The notes beneath the pieces are model-generated. The model was given only the letters and a program-made list of their open reading frames with translations. It made no database searches and had not been told where the DNA came from. Made by a program: the position numbers and the translations under genes. From Oasisia sp. SBJ-2009 (lineage: Eukaryota; Annelida; Polychaeta; Sabellida; Siboglinidae), in assembly GCA_964017155.1 (NCBI GenBank), contig OZ024857.1, positions 1,846,201 through 1,910,200 on the forward strand: DNA of 64,000 nucleotides, given 5' to 3'. Shown here one piece after another: positions 47,101 to 57,300 of this stretch. Position 1 is the stretch's first letter. Every line of letters starts with the position of its first letter.

Positions 47101-50100
47101 GTCTTGTGGACTAAAATAATGTTTTCTTCGTGCTAGTTTGTGTGTCTTATCGCAGTGCATGGTCTGTGTGTGTGCTTGTAGTGACATCTGGTGGTCAGCC
47201 TGGTGACATCGATGAAGACGATGAAGACCTACTTCTGACGATACATGATTGTAAGTTAGTCCGGGTGTTGTTATTTAGAAATGCATGTTCAAAGTCACAT
47301 CAGAAAAAAACAGTAACAACGCTCCTCCTTCCATTACTGATCAGTGGTCAGCTGCTACTGGTCAAGCAGTTGACCATTATTGTAACCGTAAATCAGATAT
47401 TCCACAACAGGTTTTTTATTTCTCCATGTGGGGGCTTTTACATGGCGTAGACACCTGACGGAAGGGTCCAGTTGCTTTTAGTGTCCTTCTGGTAGGGTGA
47501 ATGAAGTTGTCCCAAGTTTAACATAGTGACCAACCATTACCTGGTCAGCACTTGGGTTCAACCCTCAGTTCTTGCAAACATTAGTCCACTACTCCAACCA
47601 TCTATCCACAGCTTTATGCAGAGACCCGTCCACCCGTCATTTGGACAGGCAGAATTATCACTGGATGGACCGTAAAGAAATGAAGGAGCAAACAAGTCAG
47701 CTCCTGCGTTAGCCCAAGTTTTGGCTGTTTGGAGGAAACCACCTGAGACCTGAGTTTTAACGACATAGTGTTTGTGTTTATTGTTTATAGTTTATTTCAT
47801 GTTCTAAAACACATATCAACTGGCTTGTATGTATATGAGTTAACATCCTTGTGTACACTAAACAAATTGTGACTGGTAACAGTTTTATCCTGCATAAACC
47901 CTGCACCTGTTCACCCTTAGCAGAACAGCAAACTAAAGCAGGGAACGTTCCAGTGGTATCATTGATACGGTACATGTTTCGTGGACATCTTGCGCTTTAC
48001 ACGACTAAGTAATGTCAGCTGCATTTGGAAACTAATTTTCAAATGTTCACCAAAATTGATGTACCCACTGACAACACCGTATTATACTTACCGGTAGTCA
48101 GAGTGGTAACTAAATTTGTAGCACATTTTATATAAAAAGTGTAATACTTAAAACTGCACTTCAACTGACTTCAGGCATAAAATACGTTTCAATAACAGCA
48201 CAGTGTAATATGAGTTGAGCTACTATTAGGACTCTTTGGGAGTATGCCGACTTTAAATGATGAAGTATTTGGCTGTTTCTCGATCCATATGTTTTGGAAT
48301 TCGTCAGCAAAGTTTTTTTTCTTCTTCAGGTATGACAGGGATGGTAAACATGTATGATGCATACGTCATCCATGCGGACGAAGATTTTCCATTCGTCAAA
48401 GAATTAATAACGCAACTGGAGGGGTATATTGGTCTGCGTCTGTGTATAGCAAACCGAGACTTGTTGGCTGGATCAACCGAGTTTATGGCCACTGCTGCGC
48501 TGATTAGAAAGAGGTATGTAAATGAACTAGTTTTCAGTTTTCTGAATTTTACACACAGGCGTGGAAAAAACGGTTTAATAAAGTACTTGTACCGTACGTG
48601 TAACAAACATTGCGTAAATTGAAAACGTTAGTTCACGTGCTTCGTATGTTTTCAACAACTGTTGCAAGTTACCTAAAACTTTTGATGAGTTAGGTAGCTT
48701 GGAATAATCACAATGATAAGCATGTGATATTTTGTAAATATCAATCTGATGTTTTCCTGTACTGCATATTTCTCACACATTTGTCAACATTGTGACATTC
48801 AGTGATTATTTCAAAAGAGAGAGACTTAGTCACTTAGGCTGACTTCGATTGGCCTACTCGAGTTACTCTCGTAACCCTAATGTGGTGTCTGGTTTACGCT
48901 GCGCATGCAGTACCATGAGAGTAATCCAACTGAACAGTGATGGTCATGATCATGGACATAAACCCATTATGTAAATAAATAAAATAAAGTCATCAGTTGT
49001 TCAATGTGTAAATTGTGATTGTCATCTTCTTGGTCTTAAAATATAATTCGTAGAATGTCGTGAATTTAATCCATATTTAAATGATTGTGTCGGGTAATGT
49101 TTAATTAATTTCTTGTGCAGTAGGGGCCTACGTTCCCTATTGGCTGTCACTGCTAATGACGTAGTTACTTGAGTGAATTCTCCCTAAACCGCGATTGCCT
49201 CGGGTAGCGGCCTTGAAGATTCACCTTGTATATCTAAGTCAAGAAGGGTCACGTGAGCAAGTTACTCGCGTAGCTCAATCGAAGTCGGCCTTACTTTCAC
49301 CAGCCCAGTTTTACATTTGTAGTCCAGAAGACATTGACGTTGTGTTGTTGTGTCCAGATGCGCCAAGGTGATTGTGGTGATGAGTCCGGCATTCAAACGC
49401 AGCTCAATGTGCAAGTTTGCGACCAACTTTGCCCTCTCTCTCTGCCCAAGTGAGTGATGTTTTTACTGCTCGGTAGTGCATGTTTGTAGCAACAAAATCA
49501 ACATGAAGTCCTGAAGTCGATTGTTTCAGCTATGTGGCAAAATGTTTTCTATATTGCAATTACTACTTTAAAAGGATCCTTTTTAATAGCAGTATAGACA
49601 AAAAAATTAGATGCATTAGTGTGTGTGACATTGTTCCAAGCTCATCTGTAATGGTAATGTTAAACTAATAACTTGTGCAAAGAAAAAGAAAACATGTTTC
49701 AAGCCTGTTTCATGTATTGAGGAAGAGTTTGTTTCATTTCTGTGTTTTTTTATTAGTTTTCGAAGGTGTATAGACTACCATAGGTCAGTTGGTGATAGGT
49801 TAGGTATATTGTACAGCTGTACCATCCATAGTTCAAATGTTTATATACAAAGTAACAGTGAGGTGAATTACAGAAATAAATGCATCAAGGATCCTTCCCA
49901 TACACTGACTTGCTGGCAAAATATATTCACTTATTATATAATAATTTAAGGTTCAATATTTACAATATCAATAAAGTAAATAATATAAAACAAATAATAT
50001 AAAATTACTAGTATAAATAATCTTAATAATATAAAATAAATAATATAAATAATCTTAATAATATAGATAATATAAATAATATAGATAATATAAATAATAT

Positions 50101-51184
50101 AAATAATATAAACAGTGTATATTATAATGTTTATCATTACATTCTCGTCGTAGGTACCCTCAGGGGCATCCTAGTGCCGATCCTGTACGAGCCCCGCCAG
50201 ATACCAGACATGCTGCGTCACATTGCACCTCTGGACTTCACCCAGGTCGAGCACATTCAGTGGTTCTGGGATCGTCTGCAGCATTCCCTCAAGCCAGTCC
50301 ACATCACCAGTTTACGGAGGTAGGTAGTTGCCTAGGTACAGGCAGGCATAGAGTGACTAAATGTGTGAAAACAGTAATTGTATGATTTTTCACTCTATAT
50401 TTGTGTAGAATATTAATTTTTTATCTATGTCAATTTTAACTTACAGGTGACTGTTATATCTTTAGCCAGTAGACATCAAAGTCACATCATTTTAAAGATA
50501 ATTTGTCTGGTTATCCATATGAGATTTCCAGAAACACAGCCAAATTGTGTGAATGCAGTGACAGGACTGGTCATTACTGTTTTTTAGTCAAGACGGAGTT
50601 ATTTTCCTCCAGCCATGTGACACAAGCTGGAGCTAATGTCTCTGTTTAGTGATGACTTCCCCCTGTGTATTTTGATGGCCTCTTTGATTTTTCTCCTGTG
50701 CCAGTTCTCTTCAAGGTCTAGGATTTGTACATCCCTCGTTAAACACCAGTGGCCTGAGTTCATCTTGTGTTCGCTGATATAGGGGTTGGTGAAATGATAG
50801 GTGTTCTTTAATTTATATTAAAAATGTTTTAGAGAGAGACATAAATTACTAAATAACGTGAACCAAGAAACCATATCACTGCATGCATCTGAAAATCATT
50901 TAAATATTGTTTGTTTCGGCATTCCTTGTGAAATTAGCGGCGCTTTCCCTGACGTAGACACCTCTTCTCAAGACATGGTCGATGCTGTGTCGGACACTGA
51001 CGGCGCTGTCGGTGGTGACCCGGTTGGCACGGAGCTTCCCACCAAGATGGAGCTCTCCAATTGTGTTGTGTCTCTCCCGCCAAGCAGTGGCAGATGGAAG
51101 AAGCCGTGGTACCATATCAAGTCAAAGGCTAAATCGAAGTTACAGAAGCGACACACTCACACTACCTCTCGTGTCGACATCTGA
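35877..51184 (+). CDS. MYD88: Myeloid differentiation primary response protein MyD88, seven exons
   Basis: MyD88 is the cytosolic adaptor linking Toll-like/IL-1 receptors (TIR-TIR contact) to IRAK kinases (death-domain contact). Exons 35877-36207, 41214-41300, 47182-47250, 48330-48513, 49358-49449, 50154-50319 and 50833 (or 50938)-51184 join in one frame, with GT/AG at every junction and phases 1,1,1,2,1,2. The death domain is at about 11-105 (IPARALNMSVRNYL). An acidic linker (DIDEDDEDLLL) follows. The TIR domain is at about 168-302: box 1 YDAYVIHADED, box 2 RDLLAG (205-210) and box 3 FW (292-293). Alanine replaces the usual box 2 proline. A basic C-terminal tail extends past the TIR, which vertebrate MyD88 lacks; fly MyD88 also has an extension. 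Intron 2 contains an antisense LINE. Length is 426 or 391 aa. Confidence 0.93.
36883..37075. repeat. Degenerate 24-bp-type minisatellite
   Basis: About eight imperfect copies of TACATGGTGTCAGTGTCATA with variable spacing. Repeated VSVSYM-like peptides in the + frames are artefacts. Confidence 0.85.
37375..38211 (-). mobile_element. 840-bp TTAA-flanked non-autonomous element, copy B
   Basis: Inverse-orientation partner of 32543-33385 with the same TTAAAGGACAAA ends and about 100-base inverted termini. Homology to copy A continues about 150 bases past the right end (38212-38362, matching 32391-32542), so copy B carries flank from the same larger repeat. The left boundary stops exactly at TTAA. 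Confidence 0.78.
39941..39996. repeat. (AT)n microsatellite
   Basis: Alternating TA run in MyD88 intron 1. A shorter one lies at 39404-39429. Confidence 0.97.
41049..41137. repeat. (AT)n microsatellite
   Basis: About 88 bases of alternating TA, ending some 75 bases before MyD88 exon 2. That is close enough to lie near the branch-point region. Confidence 0.97.
41214..41300 (+). CDS. MYD88: MyD88 exon 2: intermediate domain
   Basis: It follows CTTGTCCAG, and the leftover C from exon 1 completes Arg111. It encodes RTDADSFVSRQQQQLAQRPV and EQICVQVPE, comparable in place to the Q/E-rich segment between the MyD88 death and TIR domains. It ends GAAG|GTACAG, phase 1. Support is phase, splice sites and composition. 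Confidence 0.8.
41573..44585 (-). pseudogene. CR1-like ORF2: endonuclease-reverse transcriptase, one frameshift
   Basis: The endonuclease opens with CVCLNARSIVNKRNELN, followed by ITESWATPD, RRGGGVILYI, LVYRSPN, IMGDFNH and GCSDHNQ, all expected APE-type blocks. The RT has NYRPVSLTS, QHGFLKARSCLTN, YLDFKKAFDKVPH, SGVPQGSVLGPILF and the catalytic FADDTK. The thumb region has LEYCIQAW. An extra T near 42690 separates the first 638 codons from the last 374. No in-frame ATG lies just before the endonuclease, so ORF2 may be translated by coupling to ORF1. About 930 residues in all. Confidence 0.92.
44450..45517 (-). CDS. CR1-like ORF1: zinc finger (PHD-like) plus SGNH esterase
   Basis: The ORF reads from ATG 45517 (MAPSKRRVKARRHL) to TAG, 355 aa. 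The N terminus has CDHC, then C-x-x-C and a final C, a PHD-like zinc-finger spacing. The middle is Lys/Glu/Gly-rich and low in complexity. The C-terminal 170 residues form an SGNH/GDSL hydrolase: FMGDSILR (nucleophile Ser), ILVHVGTNNAD (Gly/Asn blocks) and DGLHLSGKG (catalytic Asp/His). PHD plus esterase in ORF1 is known for CR1-clade LINEs; the esterase's role in retrotransposition is unclear. The frame is intact. The last 135 nt overlap ORF2, which is in the -1 frame. Confidence 0.88.
   Translation of the reverse strand: MAPSKRRVKARRHLLCDHCHSLVDFALSGCGKSWSETTEEGFTFQCLGCWKVDCLTAELARLTDLVKGMERGGRMIARKTNGERTTENMPCMKETVEKVTVEKEGGTRGQEMIEVDATGGKTKGRKELRVDMTKRKSITRKMSGRKETGKKGPTEKAAGGKVSNQGDAKRRSYSEAVIEGALRTERVFMGDSILRKTDKTLNKGEDVVVCLPGARIEHVTDRVENVLGHGQGGSILVHVGTNNADREGTTRIVQRYRQLVGKLKKTRVEQIILSGILPVIGGRGATYRNCKRMAINALVEQMCEGVGFVDLWGYFVGKEDMYMRDGLHLSGKGAAVFSENLLQSMDRGTGCNFVN
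45545..46390 (-). repeat. Imperfect tandem monomers at the 5' side of the CR1-like LINE
   Basis: GTTTACAAT-x-TTG with GCTAGATTACCCTATT recurs at about 45849, 46054 and 46230 (spacings 205 and 176). The block with TTATTTTTAATAACAATG recurs at 45736 and 45939. CACCCACGTATACTAATCTG and the following 100 bases occur twice nearly identically. The array starts immediately upstream (in LINE orientation) of ORF1. It could be LINE promoter monomers or unrelated tandem DNA. Confidence 0.7.
46708..46825. repeat. Perfect 37-bp hairpin with trailing 18-bp tandem repeats
   Basis: Arms 46708-46744 and 46752-46788 are exact reverse complements with a 7-base loop (TAACCTT). The right arm runs into repeats of CTAATTAGCATACATGCC. 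It lies in MyD88 intron 2, 360 bases before exon 3. Confidence 0.95.
47182..47250 (+). CDS. MYD88: MyD88 exon 3: acidic linker
   Basis: It follows TGCTTGTAG. With the split codon it encodes VTSGGQPGDIDEDDEDLLL then TIHD, and ends GATT|GTAAGT in phase 1. The acidic stretch before the TIR domain is plausible for MyD88 but not diagnostic. Phase fits on both sides. Confidence 0.8.
48330..48513 (+). CDS. MYD88: MyD88 exon 4: TIR domain boxes 1 and 2
   Basis: It follows TTCTTCTTCAG and reads NMYDAYVIHADEDFPFVKEL (box 1), then LRLCIANRDLLAGSTEF (box 2 and BB loop). It ends AAGAG|GTATGT in phase 2. The BB-loop proline of RD-x-x-PG is Ala209. Confidence 0.95.
49358..49449 (+). CDS. MYD88: MyD88 exon 5: TIR domain centre
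   Basis: It follows TTGTGTCCAG and encodes RCAKVIVVMSPAFKRSSMCK and FATNFALSLCP. This aligns with the RC-x-x-(V/M)VVV and F-x-TKFALSL segments of MyD88 TIR domains. It ends CCAA|GTGAGT, phase 1. Confidence 0.95.
49925..50120. repeat. AT-rich (ATAATATAA)n-type tandem repeat
   Basis: AATAATATAAA/ATAATATAGA units run up to 35 bases before exon 6. A 63-aa Ile/Tyr-rich frame on the minus strand is an artefact. Confidence 0.9.
50154..50319 (+). CDS. MYD88: MyD88 exon 6: TIR domain C-terminal part, box 3
   Basis: It follows CTCGTCGTAG and encodes TLRGILVPILYEPRQIPDML, then HIQWFWDRL with the box 3 FW pair. It ends CGGAG|GTAGGT in phase 2. Confidence 0.95.
50833..51184 (+). CDS. MYD88: MyD88 exon 7: C-terminal tail
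   Basis: Two acceptors give the same phase: TGTTTTAG ending at 50832 and GTGAAATTAG ending at 50937. The shared part reads GAFPDVDTSSQDMVDAVSDT and ends in a basic stretch, WKKPWYHIKSKAKSKLQKRH, before TGA. The part before 50938 is AT-rich and looks more intronic, so the shorter exon is slightly favoured. No known motif was recognised in the tail. Confidence 0.8.
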
Positions 51185-52144
51185 GCCAGAGCCTGCGCAG
51201 TGACGTGGCGTCATGTCGGGGAATCTCATTACCGTGTACAAAGTCACATGACTTCTCTTCTAACTGTTGTCGAAAAACCTCCTCGTGGGCTTAGAAAGAA
51301 GTACTTTCAGATGCAAATGCACGTGATAGTTTCACAAATATTCTTCTGAGCTCGTAAACTTTGCGTTGCTGAATAGAGTCAGTTTTTATTTTAAGTGTGA
51401 TCTTGTGTATTTGAAATGTCACTGTTGGGATGCACAACAAGGGCGCTTTCACTGGTGTCACAGGAATGATGTCCTCTGTGAAACAGTGGCAGGTTTTTGC
51501 ATTGTTATAATGCTCTTTCAATTTAACAACGGATTCGATTTAATGATGAAATGTCCCTCACAAGCTCAATTTATCCATTCCTAGGCATGTATTGTGTACA
51601 TGATGTGGGGACCAAGTCCTGTTTTGTCCATTTATAATAGGAAGCAACTATAGATCTGTGAAACTGCATTGATTGCCATTACACCTATGACACTAACTTT
51701 GTTTATCTTTGCTGAATTATTTCCGTTCTTCTGGTGTTGCAATGTGCACAAACTACTGTAACTGAGGTCTGTTTGAGAAAAAACTCTACGAAGACGTTTT
51801 TCTTAGAGTTGTTGATGCAGTTGTGGAACAGATCTGAAAAATATTTGTTGACTGGTACAGTGTGACATTACAAATACATGTGTATTGTGTCGTTGTTATA
51901 ACTGCAGCATTCTGCCTCTGAACAGAGCAGGCAATATGAAAAATGCAGAAGTTTATTTGATAAGCTCCCCAATTCAGTAGCATCTACATAAAGTTTTTAT
52001 TTTAATATGAAATTATTGCGGTTGGACATGCATTATTTTTGTAGTATCTTTGTTGAGATATTTTTGTTCCAGGGTTGAACTATTCATGTGAACAGGAAGA
52101 AATAACACTTACTCGCTACTTTGGAGTGTTTAATAGACCATTGT
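51185..52144 (+). other. Probable MyD88 3' UTR and downstream DNA
   Basis: No further exon is visible. No AATAAA signal was found close to the stop codon, so the 3' end is not fixed; the first clear AATAAA (52547) belongs to a LINE tail. Confidence 0.4.
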
Positions 52145-52735
52145 GGATTCATTCATCTGAGAGCATGATGCCTCGACCGCTTCTACTCTATGCTGCCTCC
52201 AACCAACTGAACTTGTTTGAGCACAGTGACCGCACATAGATGTCAACACAGCTCTACACTCTGGAACTCGCTTCCTTTTTATCTCAGGAAACAACAAGAT
52301 TCCGGACATTTTAAGAAAGACCTAAACACGTTTTTCTTTAAACAGGCATCTTCATAATTTATTCTAGACATTTTAGAAAGAACATGAACACTATATTTTA
52401 AATGAGCGTATATTTACTTTTTGTGTGCATTATTTTATAAAAATGTTTACTTATAATTTGCTGAACTGTTGTAATGTATTTACATTTTTAAGCTATTTTA
52501 CTTGTACACACCCCTGAATTTACTATGTAAAGAAATGAGGTGTTTAAATAAAATTATTATTATTGTAAGCATTTTCTATTATACACTCAAAAGTAAGTCC
52601 ATTCAGATCTTAGCAATATTTTTCTTGTATGAAATGTTTTACATGTGCGGTCACTGTGCTCAAACAAGTTCAGTTGGTTGGAGGCAGCATAGAGTAGAAG
52701 CGGTCGAGGCATCATGCTCTCAGATGAATGAATCC
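52145..52735. repeat. Perfect 93-bp inverted repeat around a LINE tail
   Basis: Arms 52145-52237 and 52643-52735 are exact reverse complements by direct reading, starting GGATTCATTCATCTGAGAGC and ending GTGACCGCACAT. The 405-base spacer holds a LINE ORF2 end and its 3' UTR. If transcribed with MyD88 it would form a long double-stranded stem. Confidence 0.95.
52238..52575 (+). pseudogene. LINE ORF2 C-terminal end and 3' UTR
   Basis: The frame to TAA at 52355-52357 reads HSSTLWNSLPFYLRKQQ, then GHFKKDLNTFFFKQA. This is the typical LWNSLP...FK-x-x-LK-x-x-F end of non-LTR ORF2 proteins. About 210 AT-rich bases follow, closing with AATAAAATTATTATTATT, a usual LINE 3' terminus. The sequence differs from the CR1-like copies. 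Confidence 0.7.
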
Positions 52736-52739
52736 AACT

Positions 52740-54225
52740 TTGAATCTGACAGTTGTAGACACTTTTGTAAATACAACTGTAATTGGAGAATGGCTGAAAC
52801 CTTCCTAAAGATGTCAAGATGGTGTTCAATTGAAAGGTTCACCAGGGTCAACTGTCATGTTTGGAGCAGTACTATGCTGTATAGAACCAACTTTTATCAC
52901 AAATAACTACTTATAAATATAGTACCCGTAATACATTAACTAAATTATTGATTACAATTTTTCACGGGATCAGGCTGTGTAACGGTAATTACTTGTTGGG
53001 AATTTTAAATTGTTAATAGTGGAAAAAATGGCATTGTACAAGTTTGTTGAAGATCTGATTATAAAATTATGCAGATTTTTGCAATGTTCTGTTGACCTTT
53101 GACACTGTGAGCAAGCTTTTGTATTCTTGAAAACGAGAGTGAACGGTAGCTAAAGTATATACTTTCCTTTTCCATTTATATAATTATGTTGTATTGTACA
53201 GTTTATTGGATACCGTGGTGACAGTGGAAATAGTAGGTATAGAGGAGGTATGTTTTAAAATGTTTAGTTTACTGCATATCTAACAATAATCATGTTAGCT
53301 CTTGTGGGTAACTGGGGGTGACCACATTTCCTCGTGGATAGTTTATCTTTTGGGCTCCAAAGTTTCCAGGGTTCATCTGTTGCCATTCAGAAGAAAAATA
53401 ACATGTTTTTTTTTTTAAATCTGTTGGTTGTTTATGGGTTACTATTAGAGAATTTTTTATAAATTTATAATGAATGTTAGTTGGAAGTTATTCGATTGTT
53501 ATATGTTTGCCACAATGGCTCATGGCTACATAAACTGTCCGCTGTTTGTTTGGGAACGTTGTACATATCAAGCAAAATTTTTATCAAAGCAATTGTAATT
53601 TACGAACACTTGGGGAAATGGTCTTCTACGTGTACAGTGTATGTGGTGCCACCTGGAGGATTATAAATTTTGCTGTTGGTTTTATTAATGTTTTATCAAT
53701 AATATATCTAGTTATATTTACTGAGGCCATTTAAGAAGTTTGTAGCTGGTCTACAAATGACATTCACACATACATTGTATATGTATCACTGACACATTGT
53801 GGGGCTTTCAGCATAGTTCTTGTATTTAATGAGATCATTTATGCATATGAATGGTCTGAATACAATGTTCCTTACATAATCGTCATGTTCAGTATGTCTA
53901 CAGTTGAGCTAACATGTGAGATATGTGGTCGTAGTGGTAAATATTAATTACTCAAGTGGCATGCAAATTTTGCATTTTTTGGCAAGCACTTTTATTATGC
54001 CAAAGTGTGTATTATACTAATATGTTGGTTAATGCAAACAACACGCTTCTTGTTTTGTCACACAAAACTTTTGTTTGTTGCTTCTCAACTCACGAAATAA
54101 AGGTTCCTAGAAAACCGATGTAAGATGTGTCAAACATATTTTTATGCAGATTCAACACAACACAGATATAACAATTGACAGGCACGACACAAATAGGTTC
54201 TGCTGTCTTAATTTTCCTCAATTAT
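52740..54225. other. Intergenic DNA, no gene recognised
   Basis: No coding signal was recognised on either strand. AATAAA occurs at 54096-54101. Confidence 0.4.
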
Positions 54226-54267
54226 CTCTACTCACACTCTTCTTCTCATAACATCTCCAATCACCTC
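54226..54267 (-). repeat. Inverted minisatellite unit
   Basis: CTCTACTCACACTCTTCTTC and the following 22 bases are one minisatellite unit in reverse orientation, 60 bases before the direct array. The pair can fold into a hairpin with the first direct units. Confidence 0.9.
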
Positions 54268-54327
54268 ACCAACGTCTCACCATCACAGTAAAAACTCACA
54301 AAATATACCGGTAATTTTAGAAGATTT

Positions 54328-57300
54328 AGAAGAAGAGTGTGAGTAGAGGTGCCTGGAGATGTCATGAGAAGAAGAATGTGAGTAGAGGTGCCTGGAGATG
54401 TCATGAGAAGAAGAATGTGAGTAGAGGTGCCTGGAGATGTTATGAGAAGAAGAATGTGAGTAGAGGTGCCTGGAGATGTCATGAGAAGAAGAATGTGAGT
54501 AGAGGTGCCTGGAGATGTCATGAGAAGAAGAGTGTGAGTAGAGGTGATTGGAGATATCATGAGAAGAAGAATGTGAGTAGAGGTGATTGGAGATATCATG
54601 AGAAGAAGAATGTGAGTAGAGGTGATTGGAGATGTCATGAGAAGAAGAATGTGAGTAGAGGTGATTGGAGATATCATGAGAAGACGAATGTGAGTAGAGG
54701 TGATTGGAGATATCATGAGAAGAAGAATGTGAGTAGAGGTGCCTGGAGATGTCATGAGAAGAAGAGTGTGAGTAGAGGTGATTGGAGATATCATGAGAAG
54801 AAGAATGTGAGTAGAGGTGATTGGAGATGTCATGAGAAGAAGAGTGTGAGTAGAGGTGATTGGAGATATCATGAGAAGAAGAATGTGAGTAGAGGTGATT
54901 GGAGATATCATGAGAAGAAGAATGTGAGTAGAGGTGATTGGAGATGTCATGAGAAGAAGAATGTGAGTAGAGGTGATTGGAGATATCATGAGAAGAAGAA
55001 TGTGAGTAGAGGTGATTGGAGATATCATGAGAAGAAGAATGTGAGTAGAGGTGATTGGAGATGTCATGAGAAGAAGAGTGTGAGTAGAGGTGATTGGAGA
55101 TATCATGAGAAGACGAATGTGAGTAGAGGTGATTGGAGAAATCATGAGAAGAAGAGTGTGAGTAGAGGTGATTGGAGATATCATGAGAAGACGAATGTGA
55201 GTAGAGGTGATTGGAGATATCATGAGAAGACGAATGTGAGTAGAGGTGATTGGAGATATCATGAGAAGAAGAATGTGAGTAGAGGTGATTGGAGATATCA
55301 TGAGAAGAAAAGTGTGAGTAGAGGTGATTGGAGATATCATGAGAAGAAGAATGTGAGTAGAGGTGACTGGAGATATCATGAGAAGAAAAGTGTGAGTAGA
55401 GGTGATTGGAGATGTCACAAGAAGAGTGTGAGTAGAGGTGATTGGAGATGTCATGAGAAGAAAAGTGTGAGTAGAGGTGATTGGAGATATCATGAGAAGA
55501 AGAATGTGAGTAGAGGTGACTGGAGATATCATGAGAAGAAAAGTGTGAGTAGAGGTGATTGGAGATGTCACAAGAAGAGTGTGAGTAGAGGTGATTGGAG
55601 ATGTCATGAGAAGAAAAGTGTGAGTAGAGGTGATTGGAGATGTCATGAGAAGAAAAGTGTGAGTAGAGGTGATTGGAGATGTTATGAGAAGAAGAGTGTG
55701 AGTAGAGATGATTGGAGATGTCACAAGAAGAGTGTGAGTAGAGGTGATTGGAGATATCATGAGAAGAAAAGTGTGAGTAGAGGTGACTGGAGATATCATG
55801 AGAAGAAAAGTGTGAGTAGAGGTGACTGGAGATGTCATGAGAAGAAAAGTGTGAGTAGAGATGATTGGAGATGTCACAAGAAGAGTGTGAGTAGAGGTGA
55901 TTGGAGATATTATGAGAAGAAAAGTGTGAGTAGAGGTGACTGGAGATGTGATGAGAAGAAGAGTGTGAGTAGAGATGATTGGAGATGTCACAAGAAGAGT
56001 GTGAGTAGAGGTGATTGGAGATATCATGAGAAGAAAAGTGTGAGTAGAGGTGACTGGAGATATCATGAGAAGAAAAGTGTGAGTAGAGGTGACTGGAGAT
56101 GTCATGAGAAGAAAAGTGTGAGTAGAGGTGATTGGAGATATCATGAGAAGAATAGTGTGAGTAGAGGTGATTGGAGATATCATGAGAAGAAGAATGTGAG
56201 TAGAGGTGATTGGAGATATCATGAGAAGAAGAGTGTCATTAGTGGTGATTGGAGATATCATGAGAAGAAGAGTGTGAGTAGAGGTGATTGGAGATATCAT
56301 GAGAAGAAGAGTGTCAGTAGTGGTGATTGGAGATATCTTGAGAAGAAGAGTGTGAGTAGAGATGATTGGAGATATCATGAGAAGAAGAATTTGAGTAGAG
56401 GTGATTGGAGATATCATGAGAAGAAGAGTGTGAATAGAGGTGACTGGGGATGTCACAAGAAGAAGAGTGTGAGTGGAGGTGATTGGAGATGTCATGAGAA
56501 GAAGAGTGTGAATAGAGGTGACTGGAGATGTCATGAGAAGAAGAGTGTGAGTGGAGGTGACTGGAGATGTCATGAGAAGAAGAGTGTGAATAGAGGTGAC
56601 TGGAGATGTCATGAGAAGAAGAGTGTGAATAGAGGTGACTGGAGATGTCATGAGAAGAAGAGTGTGAATAGAGGTGACTGGAGATGTCATGAGAAGAAGA
56701 GTGTGAGTGGAGGTGATTGGAGATGTTATAAGAAGAAGAGTGGAAGTAGAGGTGATTGGTGATGTCATGAGAAGAAGAGTGTGAGTAGAGGTGACTGGAG
56801 ATGTCACGAGAAGAAGAGTGTGAGTAGAGGTGACTGGAGATGTCATGAGAAGAAGAGTGTGAGTAGAGGTGATTGGTGATGTCATGAGAAGAAGAGTGTG
56901 AGTAGAGGTGACTGGAGATGTCATGAGAAGAAGAGTGTGAGTAGAGGTGACTGGAGATGTTATAAGAAGAAGAGCGTGAGTAGAGGTGACTGGAGATGTT
57001 ATAAGAAGAAGAGTGTGAGTAGAGGTGATTGGTGATGTCATGAGAAGAAGAGTGTGAGTAGAGGTGATTGGTGATGTCATGAGAAGAAGAGTGTGAGTAG
57101 AGGTGATTGGAGATGTTATGAGAAGAAGAATGTGAGTAGAGGTGATTGGTGATGTCATGAGAAGAAGAGTGTGAGTAGAGGTGATTGGTGATGTCATGAG
57201 AAGAAGAGTGTGAGTAGAGGTGATTGGAGATGTTATGAGAAGAAGAATGTGAGTAGAGGTGATTGGTGATGTCATGAGAAGAAGAGTGTGAGTAGAGGTG

